Shown here one piece after another: positions 1 through 7,762 of a stretch of 64,000 bases of DNA. The stretch comes from Agarilytica sp033852165 (lineage in GTDB: Bacteria; Pseudomonadota; Gammaproteobacteria; Pseudomonadales; Cellvibrionaceae). The notes under the pieces were generated by a model, which saw only the letters and a list, made by a program, of their open reading frames with translations, searched no databases and was not told where the DNA came from. The first letter of the stretch is position 1. Each line of letters starts with the position of its first letter. The stretch spans positions 1 to 64,000 of the forward strand of contig JAWSUZ010000035.1 in the NCBI GenBank assembly GCA_033852165.1, read 5' to 3'. The translations under genes and the position numbers were made by a program.

Positions 1-398
1 CACCCGAAGAGTCCATTCACACATCCGTAAAATTGCGTTGCGACACACTTAAAGATAAGGCCTTACCAGAACAACCCGAATGCCTAATGCCCTTCGTCGG
101 TAATCCACGAGAACCCATGCCCCAAGGACTGCCCTTTCACCTTAATGATTATTTAAGCTTGGTCGACTGGAGCGGAAAAATAATTCGGGAAGGGAAAAGA
201 GGAAGTATCAATCAAGCCCTTCCCCCAATATTAGACCGCTTAGATATAGAGCCAGAAACATGGCTGATTTTAGTCACTAAATTTGAAAGCCGATTTAAGA
301 GCCTTGTCGGCGCGAAAGAAGTACTGAAGACTGCGGCCCGGAAACTCGGGTTTAAACGAACACCGGGCCTCGCTAACTGCTCAGCATTACTGCATTAG
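1..398 (+). CDS. RAYT-like transposase, C-terminal part (cut by window start)
   Basis: This is the C-terminal part of the same HUH (Y1) transposase that is complete at 3085-4077. The reading frame is open from base 3 to the stop at 396-398 and matches residues about 200-330 of the full copy nearly residue for residue, ending in the same GFKRTPGLANCSALLH tail. The catalytic N-terminal domain would lie upstream of the window, so I cannot say whether this copy is intact. The 3' flank (399-580) is the same as that of the other two copies, so gene and flank moved or were duplicated as one unit. Confidence 0.85.
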   Translation, partial: PEESIHTSVKLRCDTLKDKALPEQPECLMPFVGNPREPMPQGLPFHLNDYLSLVDWSGKIIREGKRGSINQALPPILDRLDIEPETWLILVTKFESRFKSLVGAKEVLKTAARKLGFKRTPGLANCSALLH

Positions 399-580
399 CA
401 ACAAACGCTCCTCGCCGAAAAAATCACTCCCCCTAACGAATACCCTGGCATTGTCACGCCTGTCATTTGAGTTTTACAGGGTATTTCCAACATATCCGTA
501 GATATTTATTAATCGACCTCAAAACTGCCCCGGAAAGGCAGAACAATTACGGCCCTGCCGACAGTCTCAGTTTCTATTTT
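399..580 (+). repeat. RAYT 3' flank, copy 1, with REP-like hairpin
   Basis: This non-coding flank is repeated after each transposase copy (also 4078-4260 and 4667-4848) and once in part at 637-713. It contains a short hairpin, CTGCC-CCGGAAA-GGCAG at 525-541. The hairpin recurs at 658-674 and 4205-4221 and is degraded near 4793-4809. RAYT enzymes are known to act on REP hairpins next to their own gene, so these hairpins are candidate substrates; that link is inferred. Confidence 0.7.
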
Positions 581-738
581 TTAGAGTGGGTGTCTTGTTT
601 ATTTGTTTTTTTTTTGGAGTGGGTGTCTTGTTTATTTTTGATTAATCGACCTCAAAACTGCCCCGGAAAGGCAGAACAAGTACGGCTGTGCCGACCTTCT
701 CAGAATCTATTTTTTAGAGTGGGTGTCTTGTTTATTTC

Positions 739-864
739 AGTTGGGCAAATCAATTGATTGTTCGAAGAGGTATCCAAAAAGCCTGCGTCGCTATGGCAGC
801 TCGTATGGCAAGGATCGCGTGGATATTATTACAACGGCGTGAACCCTATAAAGCCATGCCTTAG
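739..864 (+). pseudogene. IS110/IS1111-family transposase remnant (last 41 codons)
   Basis: An open frame of 41 codons ending at TAG 862-864 reads as the typical C-terminus of IS110/IS1111 transposases: a QLIVRRGIQKA stretch, then AMAARMARIAWILLQR and a short EPYKAMP end. The family pattern here is LxxRRGxKKAxxAxAxKxARIxWxLLxRGxxY. The N-terminal DEDD and middle regions are missing, and the fragment begins right after a junction repeat (714-737), so it is a truncated leftover and not a working transposase. Confidence 0.75.
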
Positions 865-1031
865 GCACGGCCTTACCACTCTATATTAAGGTAACCATTA
901 CATGATGAACATAGCGGTTAATCCGCCCTGGCAAGAGCCTGTACGAGACACAGCTTTTAAAGCTGAGTGGGTGTTTTAGGCGGTCAGGTGCGGATCTCAT
1001 TAGGGCGCGAAGGTGGCTAACCACCTTCCTT
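865..1031 (+). other. Structured tail of the IS1111 remnant, possible guide-RNA region
   Basis: The bases after the transposase remnant have no reading frame but hold three clear inverted repeats: GCGG-TTAAT-CCGC near 914-926, CAGCTTT-T-AAAGCTG at 951-965 and GAAGGTGG-CTAA-CCACCTTC at 1009-1028. IS1111-group elements carry a structured guide (seekRNA/bridge) RNA downstream of the transposase gene, so this is where one would be expected. Assigning it is inference from position and structure only. A GAGTGGGTGT string at about 964-974 matches the left half of the junction repeat. Confidence 0.3.
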
Positions 1032-1198
1032 GCAGACGCCGGATATATGTCTTCGTTACCGCCTTCTTAAAATCAAAAAGATGGTTGATCAAAAGACTAG
1101 AGTGACATTGAAGTAAATTAATAAATCTCCCTGTTTTGAGGTTTTTGGATTACTTGACTTGACGAAACAGGATCGTCCATATATGTCTTGTTTATTTT
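1032..1198 (+). repeat. Direct repeat segment, copy 1 of 2
   Basis: This segment of about 167 bp recurs at 4873-5038 with only a few differences. Both copies start CAGACGCCGG, contain a short open stretch, and end in the junction core TGTCTTGTTTATTT. Neither copy has a convincing gene. At 4873 it follows directly on a junction repeat, whereas here it follows the IS1111 tail, so it seems to have been reshuffled as a unit. Confidence 0.8.
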
Positions 1199-1824
1199 CC
1201 AATCAATATTCCGTCGTCACTACTTAAGGTTTGACTATTTCGTTGTTTTAACGATTTACTCTTCCATTTAGGCAAGTATTTCTTACGTTTATTTGAAACA
1301 TCAACATGTTTTTTATTGTGCCAGTCTAATGTCTCTTCAGATTTTTCTACGTTTATAGATTGTGCTACCCACTTCATGAAGTTATCCGACCCGATGATAA
1401 ACTCAGAGTCCCCAGATTTACGAAAAGGCGCAAACGAAAACCTCCAGAATATAGCGCCAGGAAATGGCCTAACCATCACATAATATATACGATTTGGCAG
1501 GATATCTGCTTCTAGAAAGTCTGCTGCCTCAGTAGAATGAACCATAAACAGATGTTTCCCGGGCTCAACGTTGTACGTAACTTTAGATTCATTGGGTATT
1601 GGGCTAATCAATATTTCTTTTTCATCTGAGAGTTCAAATAATACAGCTGGGACTTTACTACCACTCATTTTTGAAGAAAATCTTACAAACACGATCTGAG
1701 ACTTGCCAGCTGGAACAGACTCTGTTGATTGCTCACTGATGCTTTTGTAAGGCACCTGCGCAAGACAGCTAATCAAAATCATCGAACACGCTACTATTAA
1801 TACCATTCTGAAACTATTTTTCAC
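1192..1824 (-). CDS. DUF2846-like lipoprotein
   Basis: A 210-residue envelope protein of unknown job. The start is GTG at 1824 with a GAGGT ribosome site 7 bases upstream. The N-terminus is a lipoprotein signal with lipobox LISC (Cys20). Residues about 40-135 fit the DUF2846 pattern: a strand-rich domain with AGKSQIVFVR near the start and a PGKHxF...ILPNRIYYV segment. The C-terminal 60 residues are basic and low in complexity. The TAA stop lies inside the junction core at 1184-1198, so this end of the gene is framed by the repeat. It has no operon partner and is flanked by junction repeats on both sides. Confidence 0.7.
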   Translation of the reverse strand: MKNSFRMVLIVACSMILISCLAQVPYKSISEQSTESVPAGKSQIVFVRFSSKMSGSKVPAVLFELSDEKEILISPIPNESKVTYNVEPGKHLFMVHSTEAADFLEADILPNRIYYVMVRPFPGAIFWRFSFAPFRKSGDSEFIIGSDNFMKWVAQSINVEKSEETLDWHNKKHVDVSNKRKKYLPKWKSKSLKQRNSQTLSSDDGILIGK

Positions 1825-1859
1825 TTTCTACCTCACTTGCCTTTTACGTAAAACGTGGA

Positions 1860-1902
1860 GCTAACCAGCGCCGCTTTTTGGCGTCTGATTTAGCGTTTTG
1901 TT
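1860..1902. terminator. Strong nested hairpin with T-rich tail (terminator or attC-like)
   Basis: GCTAA-c-CAG-CGCC, a 7-base loop, then GGCG-t-CTG-at-TTAGC forms a long stem with single unpaired bases, followed by GTTTTGTT on the plus strand. That fits a factor-independent terminator reading rightward. The nested stem with extrahelical bases also resembles an integron attC in general shape, but the two core-site pairs are not placed as in known attC sites. It lies between the lipoprotein start and the junction repeat at 1930. Confidence 0.4.
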
Positions 1903-2005
1903 ATGAGATTCGATGCCTATCAGTATTTTTTAGAGTGGGTGTCTTGTTTATTTTCATTTAGAGTGAGCGTTTTGTTTATTTGTTATCTGGGATTTAATTA
2001 GATTT

Positions 2006-2383
2006 TCAATCAAACAAGTCATCACAAGAATCACACACGTAATAATCAAGCTCACCACCACATGCAATACTTCCAACTGCAGAAGCTTGAATCTTCCAAT
2101 CACAGGCCTTATTTTTAACCTTTAGAATCCCTTCAATATAACAAGGAGCGACATTATAATGATCATGAATTATTTTGTATTCAACCTTCTTCGACCTTAA
2201 AAAGAACTGCTCGGCTTCATCATTATTGAGATCGACGTCAGATGGTTTGCAGTCATTCATATTTTCAGTCTGGAAGTCCTCCACGTACACCTGAGAAATA
2301 AAAATATCCGCTTCATTACGTGGAACACAGGAAACGATGGGTATGAACATCAACAACAGAATATATTTATATGCTATTTCCAC
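2006..2383 (-). CDS. Small Cys-rich lipoprotein, probable immunity partner of the amidase
   Basis: A 125-residue protein with a lipoprotein signal (lipobox IVSC, Cys19) and five further cysteines that could form disulfides in the periplasm. Its start overlaps the end of the upstream amidase gene by 10 bases, so the two are probably translationally coupled. An exported lipoprotein encoded directly behind a cytoplasmically made, signal-less peptidoglycan amidase is the usual layout of an interbacterial amidase effector and its periplasmic immunity protein. I recognise no family in the sequence itself, so the immunity role rests on context. Confidence 0.65.
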   Translation of the reverse strand: MEIAYKYILLLMFIPIVSCVPRNEADIFISQVYVEDFQTENMNDCKPSDVDLNNDEAEQFFLRSKKVEYKIIHDHYNVAPCYIEGILKVKNKACDWKIQASAVGSIACGGELDYYVCDSCDDLFD

Positions 2384-2994
2384 TTTGCAGAACTCGCTTC
2401 ACCTGGATTTTTATATGAAACGGCTGGGTGCCGGTATATATCGGATGCACCCACACTAAAATGCTTATTAAGCTCCGTCACCAACCACTGAAGTGAAGAG
2501 TTTTGCTTTGCCGTTACTTTTTCATAAGTTTTGTCATCTATGTGTTTACCGACAAGCTCTATTCCGACTGAATCACTATTGACTGGATATCTATTTGGAT
2601 ATGTCTTAGTTCGCTCATGAGTATCCAAAGCCTTAATCATGCCACCCCATCGCATGGCTAGTATTTTCGTCATAGCTGGGCTTTTGCAATTCGCCTTATT
2701 TAAAGTTAGACACTTAGATTTAATTAATCTTCCAACATGGTAACACCGCTTACTCAGACTCGCTGTTTGATATATATCACCGTTTTTTGCTATAAGAAAA
2801 TGCGCGCCATTTCCGCCAGCATTATATGCATTAAAAGTATGCTGAGCTGTTGGGGCATCAGTTTGATGAACAAGTATAGCCTCTACAGAGGGTAGCTTTC
2901 CGTGCTCTATAGTTTTATACCGCTTCAATTTCACTTTAGCGTCTATCAGCATCCCATCTTTATCGATCGTAGATCCTTTATTGATCTTAGACAT
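2374..2994 (-). CDS. Peptidoglycan amidase (Amidase_2 fold), probable secreted effector
   Basis: A 206-residue N-acetylmuramoyl-L-alanine amidase of the Amidase_2/PGRP fold. Visible active-site features are His43 in LVHQTD, GAHFLI around residue 65, His86 in CYHVG, Glu146 in VGIELVGK and His189 in DIYRHP, followed by the NPGEASSAKW end seen in amidases of this type. There is no signal peptide, which argues against a housekeeping periplasmic enzyme and for delivery by a contact-dependent system such as type VI secretion; no T6SS gene is in the window. The ATG at 2994 has AGGA 7 bases upstream. The next gene, a lipoprotein, overlaps it by 10 bases. Confidence 0.8.
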   Translation of the reverse strand: MSKINKGSTIDKDGMLIDAKVKLKRYKTIEHGKLPSVEAILVHQTDAPTAQHTFNAYNAGGNGAHFLIAKNGDIYQTASLSKRCYHVGRLIKSKCLTLNKANCKSPAMTKILAMRWGGMIKALDTHERTKTYPNRYPVNSDSVGIELVGKHIDDKTYEKVTAKQNSSLQWLVTELNKHFSVGASDIYRHPAVSYKNPGEASSAKWK

Positions 2995-3084
2995 TGTATT
3001 TTCCTATCAAATTAAACAGGCACCCACGATAACAGCTTGCCCCCATCACAAACAACTGTATAGAATACCAGCATCGATCACGGA

Positions 3085-4077
3085 ATGACAAAGATGCCAA
3101 AACCCAGAAAACACCTAATTTCTCTCGATGCAACACCCCACTACCACTGCGTATCACGATGCGTTCGCCGAACGTACCTATGTGGCTTTGATCGGCTAAC
3201 CAATACAAGCTATGAACACCGACGACAATGGATTGAAGACCGCATTCACTTTTTGGCACAAGTCTTTGCAATCGACGTAAGCGCATATGCCGTGATGAGC
3301 AATCACACCCACCTTTGCTTGCACATCAACAAAGCCAAAAACTTAGCGTGGAGTGACATGGAAGTTTGCCAACGCTGGCATCAGATTTATAAAGGCACAG
3401 TCCTTACACAAAAATATCTGAGAAAGGAAGCCCTAGGCGAAACTGAACTTATGGCTGTACGCCTACGACTGGATAAATGGCGTTTACAACTATGCGATAT
3501 TAGTTGGTTTATGCGCGCATTAAATGAACCCATCGCCAGACAAGCGAACGCCGAAGAAAATTGCACCGGAAAATTCTGGGAAGGACGATTTAAATCACAA
3601 GCGCTATTAGATGAAAAAGCCCTTATCGCGTGTATGGCCTACATTGACTTAAACCCCGTTCGCGCCAAAATGGCACCAACACCCGAAGAGTCCATTTACA
3701 CTTCCGTAAAGCTGCGTTGCGACACACTTAACGATAAGGCCTCACCAGAACAACCCGAATGCCTAATGCCCTTCGTCGGTAATCCACGAGAACCCATGCC
3801 CCAAGGATTGCCCTTTCACCTTAACGATTATTTAAGTTTGGTCGACTGGAGCGGAAAAATAATTCGTGAAGGGAAAAGAGGAAATATCAATCAAGCCCTT
3901 CCCCCGATATTAGATCGCTTAGATATAGAGCCAGAAACATGGCTTGTTTTAGTCACTAAATTTGAAAGCCGATTTAAGAGCCTTGTCGGCGCAAAAGAAG
4001 TACTGAAGACTGCGGCCCGGAAACTCGGGTTTAAACGAACACCGGGCCTCGCTAACTGCTCAGCGTTACTGCATTAA
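3085..4077 (+). CDS. RAYT-like HUH transposase, complete copy
   Basis: A 330-residue Y1/IS200-type (REP-associated) transposase. The HUH motif is His74-Thr-His76 in YAVMSNHTHLCLH. The family block FWEGRFKSQALLDEKALIACMAYIDLNPVRA follows at about 164-194, and its tyrosine (Tyr186) is a candidate nucleophile, though I am not sure of it. The C-terminal 130 residues match the fragments at 1-398 and 4286-4666. The ATG at 3085 gives the full N-terminus; an ATG at 3094 is also possible. RAYTs nick and join single-stranded REP hairpins, and the 3' flank carries such a hairpin (4205-4221). Confidence 0.85.
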   Translation: MTKMPKPRKHLISLDATPHYHCVSRCVRRTYLCGFDRLTNTSYEHRRQWIEDRIHFLAQVFAIDVSAYAVMSNHTHLCLHINKAKNLAWSDMEVCQRWHQIYKGTVLTQKYLRKEALGETELMAVRLRLDKWRLQLCDISWFMRALNEPIARQANAEENCTGKFWEGRFKSQALLDEKALIACMAYIDLNPVRAKMAPTPEESIYTSVKLRCDTLNDKASPEQPECLMPFVGNPREPMPQGLPFHLNDYLSLVDWSGKIIREGKRGNINQALPPILDRLDIEPETWLVLVTKFESRFKSLVGAKEVLKTAARKLGFKRTPGLANCSALLH

Positions 4078-4260
4078 CAACAAACGCTCCTCTCCAAAAA
4101 AATTCACTCGCTCTAACGAATACCCTGGCATTGTCATGCATGTCATTTGAGTTTTACTGGGTATTTCCAATATATCCGTAGATATTTATTAATCGACCTC
4201 AAAACTGCCCCGAAAAGGCAGAACAATTACGGCCCTGCCGACCTTCTCAGTTTCTATTTT
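4078..4260 (+). repeat. RAYT 3' flank, copy 2
   Basis: Second copy of the flank described at 399-580, with the hairpin CTGCC/GGCAG at 4205-4221. It ends at the junction repeat 4261-4284. Confidence 0.75.
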
Positions 4261-4285
4261 TTAGAGTGACTGTCTTGTTTATTTC

Positions 4286-4666
4286 CACACTTCCGTAAAG
4301 CTACGTTGCGACACCCTTAACGATAAGGACTCACCAGAACAACCGAAATGCCTAATGCCCTTCGTCGGTAATCCCAGAGAACCCATGCCCCAGGGACTAC
4401 CCTTTCACCTGAAACATTATTTAAGCTTGGTCGACTGGAGCGGAAAGATAATTCGTGAAGGGAAAAGAGGAAGCATCAATCAAACACTCCCATCGATATT
4501 AGACCGCTTAGATATAGAGCCCGAAACATGGTTGGTTTTAGTCACTAAATTTGAAAGCCGATTTAAGAGCCTTGTCGGCGCGAAAGAAGTACTGAAGACA
4601 GCGGCCCGGAAACTCGGATTTAAACGGACACCGGGCCTCGCGAACTGCTCAGCGTTACTGCATTAA
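4286..4666 (+). pseudogene. RAYT-like transposase fragment
   Basis: A third copy, reduced to residues about 206-330 of the complete protein. In-frame similarity starts at 4286, the second base after the junction repeat 4261-4284, and no start codon comes before ATG 4355. The HUH domain is absent, so it cannot be active. The frame is still open to the normal stop, which suggests recent truncation. Confidence 0.85.
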
Positions 4667-4848
4667 CAACAAACGCTCCTCGCCGAAAAAATCACTCCCC
4701 CTAACGAATACCCTGGCATTGTCACGCCTGTCATTTGAGTTTTACAGGGTATTTCCAACATATCCGTAGATATTTATTAATCGAACTCAGAACCGCCCCA
4801 GAAAGACAGAACAATTACGGCCCTTCCGACCTTGTCAGTTTCTATTTT
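4667..4848 (+). repeat. RAYT 3' flank, copy 3
   Basis: Third copy of the transposase 3' flank. The hairpin near 4793-4809 has lost pairing (CCGCC against GACAG). It ends at the junction repeat 4849-4872. Confidence 0.75.
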
Positions 4849-4872
4849 TTAGAGTGTGTGTCTTGTTTATTT

Positions 4873-5038
4873 CAGACGCCGGATATATGTCTTCGTTACC
4901 GCCTTCTTAAAATCAAAAAGATGGTTGATCAAAAGACTAGTGTGACATTGAAGTAAATTAATAAACCTACCTGTTTTGAGGTTTTTGGATTGCTTTACTT
5001 GACGAAACAGGATCGTCCATATATGTCTTGTTTATTTT
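4873..5038 (+). repeat. Direct repeat segment, copy 2 of 2
   Basis: A near-identical copy of 1032-1198, here placed between two junction cores. Its end lies 17 bases from the stop codon of the endonuclease gene. Confidence 0.8.
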
Positions 5039-5054
5039 GATTTGAATCCAAGCT

Positions 5055-6134
5055 TCATTGAAAAATCTCATTCCACCCCGCCTTAGTTTTCATTGAAACA
5101 TGCATATCTTGAACAAAACTAGCAACATTATTTAAAACCACCGAAAACTCTTCTTCATTTAAAACAGCGCATAGCGAGCAACAAAAATGGTGGTAATCGA
5201 CAAAATCGAAAACTTTCCCTCTATAAGTATAACTACCATCAACAACATCAAGTGCGGACACATCAATTGGAAGACGGCATATAAATGTAACAGAATGATT
5301 TAAATGGCCTGTAGATTTTAGAGCATCAAGGCTGTCATCTAACCTTTTCTTTGCTACGGCCTTAACAGTTATTTCATATAAATTTGTTTGAACACCATCA
5401 ATTTCCAGCCAGATATCAGCCGGTTTTTTTGATGTTGTATTTGTTCCGAAAGCGCTTTCATCCCCACCTATTACTTTTATTTTAGAACGACCAAATACTC
5501 CCAACAATAATTGTGATGCTAGATACTGAGGAAGATTGCCTGATTCAGGATATTTAAGCGTAAAACGCACAAGTTTGTTACCCAAAATTTGCCTAGACTC
5601 TGCTGAATATACAACCTCAACAAGCTCGAAACTTGTTACGCTTTCTGCATATATCCAAAGACGAAAAAAAAAATAATCAATTAATCGTGCTCTTTTTTCC
5701 TGAGCTGAACTCATGACTATGTTTAGAAATTTAACGACTGCCATCGCTGCTGATTGAGGTCGCCGTCCTTTCGCCCACTCGTCATTTAGTTTATTGGCAT
5801 TTTTTGCCACATTTAAAGGGTCTGATTTTCCGCAAGGTATGCCATTTTCTTGGAGCGCGTACCAAATTCCGCCTTCAAAAATTGAACGAGGGTTACAGCC
5901 ATAAAAGTTATTTACCGGGTCATACTCCCCATCTAAATGCAAACCTGTTAGAGCAGTAACAACAACACCTCGAAAACCTTTGGCATTCACGTCAACCAGG
6001 TCACTAAGTAACTCATAAACTTCTGTAGAAGCACTAAACTCTAGAAAGTCCTCTGGCTTTTTAGTTTTTGCTACGCCAAGCCTAGTATTAACATAATACT
6101 GCCCAGAATTATTTCGTTCGGCTATACCACTCAT
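5055..6134 (-). CDS. Probable type II restriction endonuclease
   Basis: A 359-residue soluble protein that matches no family I can name. Its place argues for a restriction enzyme: it overlaps a small HTH regulator gene by 4 bases and is divergent from an m5C DNA methyltransferase. A candidate PD-(D/E)xK core is PAD at 238-240, then about 14 residues later YEITVK (Glu254, Lys258), set between predicted strands as in many nucleases. The lysine spacing is not canonical, so the catalytic assignment is tentative. The target sequence is unknown but should equal that of the methyltransferase. The gene ends 17 bases from a junction repeat. Confidence 0.65.
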   Translation of the reverse strand: MSGIAERNNSGQYYVNTRLGVAKTKKPEDFLEFSASTEVYELLSDLVDVNAKGFRGVVVTALTGLHLDGEYDPVNNFYGCNPRSIFEGGIWYALQENGIPCGKSDPLNVAKNANKLNDEWAKGRRPQSAAMAVVKFLNIVMSSAQEKRARLIDYFFFRLWIYAESVTSFELVEVVYSAESRQILGNKLVRFTLKYPESGNLPQYLASQLLLGVFGRSKIKVIGGDESAFGTNTTSKKPADIWLEIDGVQTNLYEITVKAVAKKRLDDSLDALKSTGHLNHSVTFICRLPIDVSALDVVDGSYTYRGKVFDFVDYHHFCCSLCAVLNEEEFSVVLNNVASFVQDMHVSMKTKAGWNEIFQ

Positions 6135-6391
6135 TCAGGCACTCCTGTGAACTTTTTAACTATTTGTTGCAATCGCAAATTTTCATTTATTCTTAGTTCT
6201 TTCAAAATTAAAGAAAATTCAAGCACATCTAGTCGTTTTTCAAATTTTTCAATCTTTGATATATCAGACTGATTCAAACCGATATTTGCAGCAAGCTCAC
6301 ATTGAGAAATACTCAGCCGAATACGCTCTTTTGAGAGTTCACTTATAAGTGACTGGTACAATTTGTCGTAAATTGTTTTTGTTTTAATCAT
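6131..6391 (-). CDS. HTH (XRE) controller of the restriction system
   Basis: An 86-residue helix-turn-helix protein. The motif SQCELAANIGLNQSDISKIEKFEKRLD is the classical XRE/C-protein DNA-binding helix pair. The frame could be extended to 6469 (112 residues), but that would run it over the promoter and ribosome site of the divergent methyltransferase, so I chose the internal ATG at 6391. It overlaps the endonuclease start by 4 bases (ATGA). In many type II systems such C proteins delay the endonuclease until DNA is methylated; the same role is inferred here. Confidence 0.7.
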   Translation of the reverse strand: MIKTKTIYDKLYQSLISELSKERIRLSISQCELAANIGLNQSDISKIEKFEKRLDVLEFSLILKELRINENLRLQQIVKKFTGVPE

Positions 6392-6424
6392 GACCGCATC
6401 ATTTTTAGCTTTGTCGATGAAGGT

Positions 6425-6460
6425 TATAATGCTATGATCGCCAAAATATTCGAAATAGGA
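6425..6460 (+). promoter_or_regulatory. -10 box and ribosome site of the methyltransferase gene
   Basis: A perfect TATAAT lies at 6425-6430 and AGGA at 6457-6460, 8 bases before the ATG at 6469. No good -35 is visible at 16-18 bases upstream, so an activator, perhaps the neighbouring HTH protein, may help. The box sits in the short space between the two divergent genes. Confidence 0.5.
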
Positions 6461-6468
6461 ATAATCCA

Positions 6469-7560
6469 ATGAGAGCTATATCGCTATTTAGCGGTGCAGG
6501 CGGAATGGACGTCGGCTTTAAGAATGCAGGCTTTGATATTGTGGCAGCAAATGAATTAGACAAGCATGCTTGTAATACTTTTCGTGCTAACCACCCAAAT
6601 ACCGAGCTATTCGAGGGCGATATCGATAAATGTGGATCTGAATTAAACAATTTTGAGAATATAGACGTGATTTTTGGCGGCCCTCCCTGCCAAGGTTTTT
6701 CTGTGGCTGGAAAAATGGACCCCGATGACCCTAGAAGTAAACTCATATTCAGCTTTTGTTCGATAGTTGAGAGCCTCCAGCCCAAAGCATTTGTTATGGA
6801 AAATGTAAAATCACTTGGCTCTTTAGCTAAGTTTGAAGGTGTTCGTAAAGCTCTCATCCATCGCCTTCAAAACGCAGGATATGCCGTTACAATACACATA
6901 CTCAATGCAAAAGATTTTGGAGTTCCTCAGTCACGAGAGAGAGTTTTCTTCATTGGAATAAAGAATCAATTCCAACCAGTGCTTTTATCAAACTTACAAA
7001 AATATAAAAAAACTGCGCCGACTCTACGTGATGTATTAGTTCCTTTAGGCAAGCCTGGCTCCAAGAATAATGAGCATATTTGCAATGCTAAAGTGACACT
7101 TGCAACGAAACCAATACTGAGAAAGTCACCTTATGCTGGCATGTTATTCAATGGGCAAGGTAGGCCATTGAATCCCGATGGATGGGCAAGCACTTTGCCT
7201 GCAAGTATGGGGGGAAATAGAACTCCTATAATCGATGACAATCATCTGTACCATGGCAATACTGCATGGGTGGAGGACTACCATAATCATTTAATGAAGG
7301 GTGGTAAATCCCAAGGCATGCATGATGTACCGTCATATCTAAGACGACTTACAATTAATGAAGCAGCTTTACTCCAAACATTTCCATCCGATTATGAATT
7401 TTGCGGACCAAACAGCCGAGTGTACTCACAGATCGGTAATGCTGTACCTTGTAGGCTTGCAAATGTTGTTGCAAAGTGTGTTAAAAACTCTTTGACTGGA
7501 AAACGAGCTGTTTTTAGCTCTACGGAAAAAGGGGAAAATTTTGAGTTAGCTATTACCTGA
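6469..7560 (+). CDS. DNA (cytosine-5) methyltransferase
   Basis: A 363-residue m5C methyltransferase that transfers methyl from AdoMet to C5 of cytosine. The family motifs appear in order: motif I SLFSGAGGMDVGF (residues 5-17), motif IV GGPPCQGFS with catalytic Cys74, motif VI ENV (111-113), motif VIII QSRERVFFIG (154-163) and motif X GNAVP near the end. The target recognition region lies between about 170 and 290. It protects the host from the divergently encoded endonuclease. The length fits a stand-alone type II enzyme. Confidence 0.93.
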   Translation: MRAISLFSGAGGMDVGFKNAGFDIVAANELDKHACNTFRANHPNTELFEGDIDKCGSELNNFENIDVIFGGPPCQGFSVAGKMDPDDPRSKLIFSFCSIVESLQPKAFVMENVKSLGSLAKFEGVRKALIHRLQNAGYAVTIHILNAKDFGVPQSRERVFFIGIKNQFQPVLLSNLQKYKKTAPTLRDVLVPLGKPGSKNNEHICNAKVTLATKPILRKSPYAGMLFNGQGRPLNPDGWASTLPASMGGNRTPIIDDNHLYHGNTAWVEDYHNHLMKGGKSQGMHDVPSYLRRLTINEAALLQTFPSDYEFCGPNSRVYSQIGNAVPCRLANVVAKCVKNSLTGKRAVFSSTEKGENFELAIT

Positions 7561-7762
7561 GGATATTTAGGTAGCTTATTCAATCGCGCCAGAGAACTTA
7601 TTCAACACTTCGCACCAAGCTGACAACCTCGTCAGAACATGACAAGATCCAACAAGTTTAAAAGCCAAAACTTCTCCCACACAATATTTTATGGATATGT
7701 GACGATCAGTGAATTTACCCAGCAAAACATTTATTCATCTCACGGACTTAACTTCACAACCC

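Larger units (their letters stand above)
581..5038. repeat. Array of 24-nt junction repeats, core TGTCTTGTTTATTT
   Basis: A 24-nt sequence with a TTAGAGTGGG-like left half and the core TGTCTTGTTTATTT occurs at 581-604, 714-737, 1930-1953, 4261-4284 and 4849-4872. A variant lies at 1958-1981, a shortened copy at 614-636, and the core alone at 1184-1198 and 5024-5038. All copies point the same way. Unrelated pieces start just after the core: a transposase fragment at 4286, an IS1111 tail at 739, a REP-flank fragment at about 640, and gene-bearing segments at 1199, 1982 and 5039. The layout resembles cassettes sharing a joining site, but I see no integrase and no canonical attC. Confidence 0.8.

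Noticed and set aside
467..757. Open frame over the RAYT flank and junction repeats
   Set aside because: It runs through three repeat types that have other explanations, and the translation is low in complexity and not conserved between the copies.
1860..1902. attC-like integron site
   Set aside because: The nested stem is suggestive, but the core-site pairs are not in the right places, there is only one such site and no integrase gene; a terminator explains it as well.
6392..6469. N-terminal extension of the HTH controller to 112 residues
   Set aside because: It would overlap the TATAAT and ribosome site of the methyltransferase gene; the extra residues show no HTH features.
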